Assembly (NCBI GenBank): GCA_963815495.1
Contig: CAWFGW010000013.1
Span: 1 to 64,000 of the forward strand
DNA: 64,000 bases
Direction of reading: 5' to 3'
Source of the DNA: CAWFGW01 sp963815495
GTDB taxonomy: Bacteria; Bacteroidota; Bacteroidia; Cytophagales; JAAEPT01
Shown: positions 57,676 to 64,000 of the stretch, piece after piece
Position numbering within the stretch: position 1 is the first letter of the stretch
How the letters are laid out: each line of letters starts with the position of its first letter
Translations under genes and position numbers: made by a program
Notes under the pieces: generated by a model
Seen by the model: only the letters and a program-made list of their open reading frames with translations
Databases searched by the model: none
Told to the model about the DNA's origin: nothing

Positions 57676-58190
57676 TGGCATTAATAAAAACCCTTTTAGG
57701 AAAAACCCCGCAGTTTGGAGAAAACACTTACATCGCTGAAAATGCTACGATCGTGGGCGATGTGGTAATGGGAAAAGAATGTTCTATCTGGTTTAATGCG
57801 GTTATTCGCGGTGATGTCAACTTCATTAAAGCGGGAAACCGGGTCAATGTACAAGATGGAGCAGTCATCCATTGCACGTATCAAAAAGCACCAACTACTA
57901 TTGGAAATAATGTTTCAATCGGTCATCAGGCTATGGTTCATGGTTGCACCATAGACGACAATGTATTGATAGGTATGGGAGCCATCGTTATGGACCATGT
58001 ACACATCCATAGCAATTGCATTATTGCTGCCGGAGCAGTCGTGTTAGAAAACACAGTGGTGGAAGCTAACAGCATCTATGCTGGAGTTCCAGCAAAAAAA
58101 GTAAAGACGCTAGATGAGGCAAATACTAATGAAATTCAGCGGATTGCGAATAATTATGTGAAGTATTCGAGTTGGTATGAAGCGGAATGA
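57675..58190 (+). CDS. Gamma-carbonic anhydrase family protein
   Basis: A 171-residue left-handed beta-helix protein with hexapeptide repeats (IVGDVVMGKECSIWFNAVIRGD, VSIGHQAMVHGCTI, VLIGMGAIVMDHVHIHSN). The three zinc-type histidines at CTYQKAP/HCT, GHQAMVHG and the nearby segment are in the usual pattern for the trimer interface. Either a true carbonic anhydrase or one of the CaiE/PaaY-like proteins. The ATG overlaps the stop of the permease gene (TAATG). Confidence 0.88.
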   Translation: MALIKTLLGKTPQFGENTYIAENATIVGDVVMGKECSIWFNAVIRGDVNFIKAGNRVNVQDGAVIHCTYQKAPTTIGNNVSIGHQAMVHGCTIDDNVLIGMGAIVMDHVHIHSNCIIAAGAVVLENTVVEANSIYAGVPAKKVKTLDEANTNEIQRIANNYVKYSSWYEAE

Positions 58191-59168
58191 TTACCCTCGC
58201 TGCACCAAGTAAGCCATATATCCGAAATAAACAACCACAAAAACCCAACCTTCCCAACGGTCAATTCGTGGGCGTTTACCTACGATAACTGCAAAAATCA
58301 ACAGCATACTTGCAAATATCACCATCATAATATCGGCATTGGAAGCCACATCAAATGGCAATGGTCGAATTAGCGCACTAACACCCAAGATCCATAAGAG
58401 GTTAAAAATATTCGAACCCACTACGTTACCCACTGCCAAATCTGCATTTCCTTTTTTTGCCGCGATAGCAGAAGTTACAAGCTCTGGCAACGAGGTACCA
58501 ATAGCAACTACTGTTAAACCAATTAATGTTTCTGAAAGACCAAATACTTGTGCAATATGAACAGCACCATCGACCACCCACTTACCACCCAAAAACAAGG
58601 ACACAGATCCTAAGACGATGAATAAATATGCTTTTTTATTGGGCAATAAATCAATTGAATCATCAGGGGTATTCAAATCCTTTTTGTTTTTTTTGGTATT
58701 AGAAACTACATAGATATAGGCCATAAACATTAAAAAGAAAAAAAGCAGCATCGCTCCATCAAAATGACTTAACTCAAGACTTTTAGTATCTCTGAACAAA
58801 CTGGCATTTGCTAAAAACCCCACCATAAAGGTAGCCACCATCGACATGGGGATTTCCGTAAAATAAATACTTTTTTGAATGGGTAGAGGGGTAATAATAG
58901 CTGCCACTCCTAAAATCAATAAAATGTTTGCAATGTTACTTCCAAACACATTACCAATCGCCAACTCCGAACTTCCTTCAAAACTTGCCAAAAGGTTGAC
59001 TACTAATTCTGGCATGCTAGTACCAAACGACACAATCGTAAGACCGATTACTAACTCGGGGATATTGTTTTTTTTAGCAACAGAAGAAGCACCATCAACT
59101 AACCAGTCTGCTCCTTTTATTAACAATACAAAGCCTATAGCAAAAAGTATGTATATCAAAATTTCCAT
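58191..59168 (-). CDS. Calcium/sodium antiporter, YrbG type (copy 1)
   Basis: A 325-residue CaCA exchanger with ten membrane helices made from two inverted halves. The alpha-repeats are IVSFGTSMPELVVNLLASFEG (about residues 46-66) and VVAIGTSLPELVTSAIAAKKG (about 218-238), each followed by GNVxGSNxxN. These residues bind Na and Ca. A hydrophilic loop of about 25 residues separates the halves. It is strongly similar (roughly 80% by eye) to the next gene, a tandem duplicate. It ends 1 nt from the convergent carbonic anhydrase gene. Confidence 0.92.
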   Translation of the reverse strand: MEILIYILFAIGFVLLIKGADWLVDGASSVAKKNNIPELVIGLTIVSFGTSMPELVVNLLASFEGSSELAIGNVFGSNIANILLILGVAAIITPLPIQKSIYFTEIPMSMVATFMVGFLANASLFRDTKSLELSHFDGAMLLFFFLMFMAYIYVVSNTKKNKKDLNTPDDSIDLLPNKKAYLFIVLGSVSLFLGGKWVVDGAVHIAQVFGLSETLIGLTVVAIGTSLPELVTSAIAAKKGNADLAVGNVVGSNIFNLLWILGVSALIRPLPFDVASNADIMMVIFASMLLIFAVIVGKRPRIDRWEGWVFVVVYFGYMAYLVQRG

Positions 59169-59292
59169 CTGAATGGGTTGTGTTAACTATTTTAAACACA
59201 AAAGTTAGTAAAACTTTCTTTATCTCTGACAACAGGGATATAAACTTTTATGAAAAAATCGATTTTAAAAAAAGCAGAACAAAACTAATTCA

Positions 59293-60273
59293 TTACCCCC
59301 TCATCACTAAATATGCTAAATAACCTACGTATGTAAAGACAAATACCCAACCTTCCCAACGATCTATTCGTGGACGTTTACCAATAATGATAGCAAAAAT
59401 CAACATCATACTTGCAATAATCATCATTAAGATATCCGTGTTTGAGGCGACATCAAAAGGTAGAGGATTAATTACAGCGCTCACTCCTAAAATCCATAAA
59501 ATATTGAAGATGTTAGAGCCAATAACATTTCCCACAGCCAAGTCTGCCTTACCTCGTTTGGCTGCCATAGCAGAAGTGACTAGTTCAGGCAAAGAAGTAC
59601 CTACGGCTACCACAGTGAGGCCTATAAACGTTTCAGTTAACCCAAATAAACGGGCGATTTCTACTGCTCCATCCACAACCCATTTTCCCCCTAAAAACAA
59701 CGCTAATACACCACCTGCAATGTATAAGTAGGCTTTGCTTTGACTCAAGGACTCATCAACGTCATTAATAATGTTCAAATCTCCTTTATTTTTATTGGTA
59801 TTGGAAATCACATAAATGTACCCCATGAACATGAAGAAAAACAATAATAACATCACCCCATCAAAACGGCTGATTTCTAATGTTTTTACTTCTACGAACA
59901 AACTCGCGTTAGCCAAAAACCCCACCATAAAAATGGCCACCATAGACATGGGGATTTCTGTAAAGTAAATGCTTCTTTGAATGGGTAGCGGAGTAATAAT
60001 TGCAGATACTCCCAAGATTAATAAAATATTGGCCACATTGCTTCCAAAGACGTTACCTATAGCTAATTCTGAACTTCCATTAAAACTAGCTAATAAGTTC
60101 ACGACTAACTCAGGCATACTAGTTCCAAACGAAACAATGGTTAACCCGATAACTAACTCTGAAATATTTTTCTTTTTTGCTATTGAAGAAGCCCCTTCTA
60201 CTAACCAATCGGCTCCTTTAATAAGTAAAACAAAACCAATTAAAAAGAGCACGTAAACCAAGTAAACCATCAT
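59293..60273 (-). CDS. Calcium/sodium antiporter, YrbG type (copy 2)
   Basis: A 326-residue paralogue of the gene at 58191. The same alpha-repeats IVSFGTSMPELVVNLLASFNG and VVAVGTSLPELVTSAMAAKRG, with GNVFGSNVAN and GNVIGSNIFN. Differences gather in the middle loop (NTNKNKGDLNIINDVDES) and some helices (VEVKTLEISRF). A 124-bp gap between the copies holds AT-rich sequence and no hairpin I trust. Because the active residues are intact in both, both are likely functional with different regulation or ion preference (inference). Confidence 0.92.
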   Translation of the reverse strand: MMVYLVYVLFLIGFVLLIKGADWLVEGASSIAKKKNISELVIGLTIVSFGTSMPELVVNLLASFNGSSELAIGNVFGSNVANILLILGVSAIITPLPIQRSIYFTEIPMSMVAIFMVGFLANASLFVEVKTLEISRFDGVMLLLFFFMFMGYIYVISNTNKNKGDLNIINDVDESLSQSKAYLYIAGGVLALFLGGKWVVDGAVEIARLFGLTETFIGLTVVAVGTSLPELVTSAMAAKRGKADLAVGNVIGSNIFNILWILGVSAVINPLPFDVASNTDILMMIIASMMLIFAIIIGKRPRIDRWEGWVFVFTYVGYLAYLVMRG

Positions 60274-60348
60274 CCTTATATGTTAAGAAAACGGATCAAA
60301 TGTGACAAATATTTTTCAATTGTTTTTTAATTACCTTACAATTATTTT

Positions 60349-61560
60349 TTAGTGATGGTGTCCTCCTTCGCCTGTGTTTTTTAACGCTGACAAAAGATAA
60401 AAGGTACCTTGGGTGGCATATTGCCCGGCAGTTTTTTCTTGGTCTAATTTTAACTCGGTAAACCCTTGCGCTGAATAACCCTCTTGGACTTGAATCATTT
60501 CAAAAGTCTTTTCATCCGTACTGTCTGCTACCAATTTAAACACATATACTTCACCTTCATGGCGTACAAAAGCTTCATCTGGTAGCGAAAGCATTTTTTG
60601 TCCATCCGTTTGGAGGAGGGCTGTCACATACATTCCAGGCAACAAATCATCTTCTTTTCCTTTTAAATGACCATGAACGGTAATTGATCGATCTTCTCTA
60701 ACGTCACTTCCAACTAAAAAAACTTCTGCTTTTCTCCAATTATCCCTTGCATTAGCCACAGAAAAAAGAATTTGTTGTCCCATATGAACTTTGTCTACAT
60801 CATTTTCATATACGGTCAACTCAACATGTAAATCATCCGCATTGGTTAAATTCATGATGACATCTTGTGGGTTGGTGTATTTACCCACATTAGTCAAAAC
60901 CTCTCGTACAGAACCATTAACTGGGGAATAGAGAGAAACAGAAGAAGAAATGTGACCTTGTTTAACTTTGTCGGGATTAAAGCCAATCAACCGGAGTCGC
61001 TCTTCATTTGAATTTATGGTTGCTTCGTTGATCAAATAATCGCTTTTGGCTTGTTGAAGCACTTTGGCTGAACTTACCTCTTCCTCGTTTAACGTTTTTT
61101 GTCTTTCAAACTCAGCTTTTAATAATTCCTGTTTACCTAAGGCTTCCAAATAATCTTGCTGAAAGCGAATGAACTCAGGGTTATTTACAGTGGCTAGACG
61201 TTGTCCTTTTTTTACATGCGAACCAGGCAACACCGTAATTTCTTTTAAAAAACCACCATAAGGCATATTAATGGACACATGGTTTTGAGGAGGAACATCA
61301 ATAATACCATTGACTTTAATTTCAGCCCCAATAGAGCGTAATTCGGGTTTAGCTACGGTGACTTTCGCCCGTTCTAGTTGTTCTTTACTGAAATGAACAA
61401 TTGTTTCTTCTTTTTCATGGCCGTCTTCATTATGTTCTTTTTCTTCTGTTTTACCATGAGCATAGGGATCACTAGGTGAAAACGTACAAGAGAATAACGA
61501 GCTTGATAGTGAGACAAGTAGCGTTTGAGCTAGGAAATTGAGATGTATATATTGTTTCAT
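60349..61560 (-). CDS. CzcB-type periplasmic adaptor of metal efflux
   Basis: A 403-residue adaptor (HlyD/MFP family) with a signal peptide and lipobox-like SLFSCTF. A His/Glu-rich stretch (HGKTEEKEHNEDGHEKEE) after the Cys and a final GEGGHHH suggest metal binding. Lipoyl-like halves (NMPYGGFLKEITVLPGSHV; LYSPVNGSVREVLTNVGKY) flank a coiled-coil hairpin (about 125-185). It joins the RND pump to the outer-membrane channel, here fused to the pump. Follows the CzcA gene by 12 nt. Confidence 0.92.
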   Translation of the reverse strand: MKQYIHLNFLAQTLLVSLSSSLFSCTFSPSDPYAHGKTEEKEHNEDGHEKEETIVHFSKEQLERAKVTVAKPELRSIGAEIKVNGIIDVPPQNHVSINMPYGGFLKEITVLPGSHVKKGQRLATVNNPEFIRFQQDYLEALGKQELLKAEFERQKTLNEEEVSSAKVLQQAKSDYLINEATINSNEERLRLIGFNPDKVKQGHISSSVSLYSPVNGSVREVLTNVGKYTNPQDVIMNLTNADDLHVELTVYENDVDKVHMGQQILFSVANARDNWRKAEVFLVGSDVREDRSITVHGHLKGKEDDLLPGMYVTALLQTDGQKMLSLPDEAFVRHEGEVYVFKLVADSTDEKTFEMIQVQEGYSAQGFTELKLDQEKTAGQYATQGTFYLLSALKNTGEGGHHH

Positions 61561-61572
61561 GAGGTAGTAGTA

Positions 61573-64000
61573 TTAATTAAGTCCAGCAAGTGCTTCAATT
61601 TGAATCACGGTTTGGTTGTGTTGATTTAAACTTTCTAAATAATCAAATTGAACAGCTAATGCGCTATTAAGGCCTTGGAGGTATTCCACATAGTTGATTG
61701 CCCCATTTTTGAAGCTTTTATCAAATTGGGAAAGCATAAGTTGTGCTTGTGGTAAGGCTTTTTCTTGATAGAAGTTTACCGATTTGAGTGTTTTATTATA
61801 CGCTTGCATCAGCTCTCTCCATTGACCGTTGAGGTTTACTTCGACAGCAAGCTTGTTAGCATCCGCTTCTTTGGTTTTCAGGTTTGCGGCTTTAATATGT
61901 GCAAGATAAGGTTTCGTCCACAAGGGAATACCAACACCAATCATAAAACCAGAAAATCGATCCGAAGACGAATAAACGACTGCGTTTCCATTAATATCTT
62001 GATTAGGACCATTCAAGGAAAGATTGAAATAACCAACTGAAAATTCAGGTAATAGCTTTGATTTTTCTACTTTTTGCTCGAGTGATGATAGCTCCAGTAA
62101 TTCTTTGTATTTCTGCAAATTAGGGTTGTTGGCTATGCTACTTGAATCATCAACAGGAGATAGTGAGCGAATTTTTAAGGAGTCAAATTTTAACTCTAAA
62201 TCTAGTGCACCATTAAGCAATGTTTGCAAATGCGTTTGGTAAATTTGAATATCCGCCTCGATATTATTTCTCTTTACAATGATTTCTGAAAGTGCCGTTT
62301 GTGCACTTACTTTTTCAAGTAAGTTTGATTGACCAGTTTTATGGCGCAAGATTGCTGCTTTCTCAAAGCGTGCAAAGATGCTATCCTGTTGTTGGATCAG
62401 CGCCTGTTTATTATAAGCAAGCCAAAGCGAATAATACGTACTTTTTATTTCTCGAATTAATTCGTTTTTAGTGACCTGCTTAGCTGCCATAGCAATGTCG
62501 GTGCTTTGAATAGCTATTTTTTTCTGATGAACATATACACTAGGAAAGGCAAACGACTGCTTTATTGTAAACTGGTTATCGTTGTTATATACACTATTGT
62601 ATTGTCCATGCATCCACTCCAGTTGTGTCTTTGGAAGATCCCACGCAGCTCCTTCCAATGCTTGTTGTCGTTCAATAGTTAAATCCGCCACCTGCATATA
62701 AGGGTTGTTTTTCTCCGCTAACGCAATGAGTTGATCCAGGTCCGATGTGGTCTGAGCGTGTGCTGTCCATGAAGAAAAAACTATTAGCACCATCACTACA
62801 GCACTTTTTGTAGTGCCTATTTTAAATCCTTTTTCGAAGTAATAATATAGTATCGGTAGCACCACCAAGGTTAGGAAGGTTGCAGAAATTAATCCACCAA
62901 TAACCACAGTAGCTAATGGTTGCTGCACTTCAGCGCCTGAAGATTTGGATAAAGCCATTGGTAAAAACCCTAATGAAGCAACTGATGCTGTCAAGATTAC
63001 CGGTCGTAGTCTTGTTTCAGTTCCTTTCAAGATGCGTTCTTTTAAACTCATATTATCCTCTTTTTTCAATCGGTTAAACTCTGCAATCAAGACAATTCCA
63101 TTAAGAACCGCTACACCAAATAAGGCGATAAATCCTACTCCTGCCGAAATACTAAAGGGCATTCCCCGTAACCACAAAGCTACAATACCGCCAATGGCCG
63201 AAAGTGGTATGGCAGTGAAAATTAATAAGCTTTGCTGAAAGGACCCGAAGGTGAAGTAAAGTAAAATAAAAATAAGAAATAACGCAGCGGGCACAGCTAC
63301 AGCTAAGCGCTTTTTCGCTTTCACTAAATTTTCAAATTGTCCTCCAAAGGTGGTGAAATAACCAGGAGCTAATTGAATAGATGTATCTAATTTTTGTTGA
63401 ATTTCTTCGACTATACTTTGCACATCGCGGTTTCGAACATTAAATGCCACAATAATACGTCTTTTGGTATCATCGCGTTGAATTTGGTAAGCGCCTTCTT
63501 TAAAGTCAACAGAAGCCAATTGACGAAGCGGAATAGATAAGCCGCTGCTATTTGTCACATACAAATTAGCTACATCAGCTTTGTTTTTTCTGTCGGTATT
63601 GTTTAACCGAATCACTAAATCAAACCGTTTTTCTCCTTCATAAACTTGTCCAGCATAGGCACCAGAAAAAGCGGCTTGAATTGCTGTGTTGACTTCTTTA
63701 ATAGTGAAGCCAAACTTGGCAATTTTGTTTCGATCATAGTGTACTACTATTTGATCCACGCCCGTTACTTCTTCTATGTACAAATCTTGAGCGCCTTCCG
63801 TTTTAGAAACAATTTTACCTACCTCTTTTGCATAAGTTGAAAGCAAGTCTAAATCTTCTCCATAAATTTTAATAGCTACATCTTGTTTTACACCTGTCAT
63901 CAATTCATTAAAACGCATTTGTATGGGTTGCTGAAAACCGAACGCTACACCAGGTAACGCTTCTAACGCTTCACCCATTTTTTCTGCTAACTCTTCTTTT
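61573..64000 (-). CDS. CzcA/CusA-type RND metal pump fused to a TolC-like channel (partial at right edge)
   Basis: The frame is open to the edge, so the N-terminal part is missing. The visible RND part contains a GEALEALPGVAFGFQQPIQMR start, RLKKEDNMSLKERILKGTETRLRPVILTA and the end VVLPILYYYFEKGFKIG. After a hydrophobic stretch (AVVMVLIVFSSWTAHAQ, like an internal signal) comes a full TolC/CusC domain of about 400 residues, with LIALAEKNNPYMQVADLTIERQQ, coiled-coil repeats and a final GAINYVEYLQGLNSALAV. Such fusions put pump and channel in one chain. It exports Cu, Zn, Co or Cd in its family; the metal is not decided by this part. Confidence 0.9.
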   Translation of the reverse strand, partial: KEELAEKMGEALEALPGVAFGFQQPIQMRFNELMTGVKQDVAIKIYGEDLDLLSTYAKEVGKIVSKTEGAQDLYIEEVTGVDQIVVHYDRNKIAKFGFTIKEVNTAIQAAFSGAYAGQVYEGEKRFDLVIRLNNTDRKNKADVANLYVTNSSGLSIPLRQLASVDFKEGAYQIQRDDTKRRIIVAFNVRNRDVQSIVEEIQQKLDTSIQLAPGYFTTFGGQFENLVKAKKRLAVAVPAALFLIFILLYFTFGSFQQSLLIFTAIPLSAIGGIVALWLRGMPFSISAGVGFIALFGVAVLNGIVLIAEFNRLKKEDNMSLKERILKGTETRLRPVILTASVASLGFLPMALSKSSGAEVQQPLATVVIGGLISATFLTLVVLPILYYYFEKGFKIGTTKSAVVMVLIVFSSWTAHAQTTSDLDQLIALAEKNNPYMQVADLTIERQQALEGAAWDLPKTQLEWMHGQYNSVYNNDNQFTIKQSFAFPSVYVHQKKIAIQSTDIAMAAKQVTKNELIREIKSTYYSLWLAYNKQALIQQQDSIFARFEKAAILRHKTGQSNLLEKVSAQTALSEIIVKRNNIEADIQIYQTHLQTLLNGALDLELKFDSLKIRSLSPVDDSSSIANNPNLQKYKELLELSSLEQKVEKSKLLPEFSVGYFNLSLNGPNQDINGNAVVYSSSDRFSGFMIGVGIPLWTKPYLAHIKAANLKTKEADANKLAVEVNLNGQWRELMQAYNKTLKSVNFYQEKALPQAQLMLSQFDKSFKNGAINYVEYLQGLNSALAVQFDYLESLNQHNQTVIQIEALAGLN

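Noticed and set aside
59387..60256. Plus-strand frames in both antiporter copies (59387-59731, 59981-60256, and 58339-58560, 58879-59172 in copy 1)
   Set aside because: Their apparent conservation between the copies comes from the duplicated antiporter gene on the other strand.

Overview
The window looks like a chromosomal piece of a low-GC Bacteroidetes bacterium, most likely Flavobacteriales (Crocinitomicaceae/Cryomorphaceae-like; this is inference from gene content). Supporting signs are promoters of the TAnnTTTG type with little Shine-Dalgarno use, CarboxypepD_reg/TonB receptors, type IX secretion (T9SS) sorting domains, an N-acyl-ornithine carbamoyltransferase in place of classical ArgF, and a GldL-like membrane domain. 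A 16S-tRNA-Ile-tRNA-Ala rRNA operon leaves the window on the left, and a CzcA-type metal efflux gene is cut by the right edge.

Layout. 1-2.1 kb: rRNA operon (minus) with a consensus promoter. 2.3-2.7 kb: a phosphoribosyltransferase. 2.8-11.4 kb: a compact minus-strand series, apparently one operon: outer-membrane protein, lipocalin-like lipoprotein, ccmB-C-D-E-F (cytochrome c maturation), kdsC, a beta-barrel protein, an ECF sigma factor and a membrane anti-sigma/TPR protein. 11.5-16.7 kb (plus): pheS, the arginine genes (acyl-ornithine carbamoyltransferase, argB, argE-like) and two thioredoxin-fold proteins, ended by a palindrome shared with a convergent NUMOD4/HNH gene. 17.5-19.1 kb: tatA and gatA. 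19.2-27.5 kb: an MltD-like transglycosylase, then a tight five-gene set (dimethylformamidase-like protein, outer-membrane protein, exported TPR-CHAT protease, response regulator, histidine kinase). 27.6-30.1 kb: a SulP anion transporter whose STAS domain runs into a gliding-motility/T9SS type B domain, and a small membrane protein. 30.2-41.3 kb: rdgB, a TrkA protein, CotH kinase, sodium/solute symporter with a 36-aa partner, PIG-L deacetylase, a lipoprotein, acyl-CoA synthetase and a beta-solenoid membrane protein. 41.3-44.7 kb: a TonB receptor and lipoprotein facing a Zur-like Fur gene across two operator palindromes. 44.8-52.9 kb: a GldL-like protein between two hairpin repeats, a cytochrome c/FG-GAP lipoprotein, a BamA-like barrel, a T9SS-secreted PhoX phosphatase behind four 11-bp repeats, an imelysin/cytochrome c peroxidase fusion and a PhoB-like regulator. 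53-64 kb: apt, rbfA, FtsX-like permease, gamma-carbonic anhydrase, two tandem Na/Ca antiporters, and a CzcB/CzcA-TolC efflux system.

Sequence quality. About thirty reading-frame breaks occur between 3 and 30 kb, many in genes expected to be essential or highly conserved (gatA, ccmC, ccmF). At almost every break I worked out base by base, deleting one extra base restores the family sequence. This points to insertion-type sequencing error rather than gene decay. Broken genes are annotated over their full reconstructed span.

Most interesting items: the SulP-STAS-T9SS-type-B fusion; the TPR-CHAT/two-component operon; a CcmE with CxxxY instead of HxxxY (variant cytochrome c maturation system); the double Zur operator that covers both promoter elements; and the PhoB-type 11-bp repeats before the secreted PhoX.
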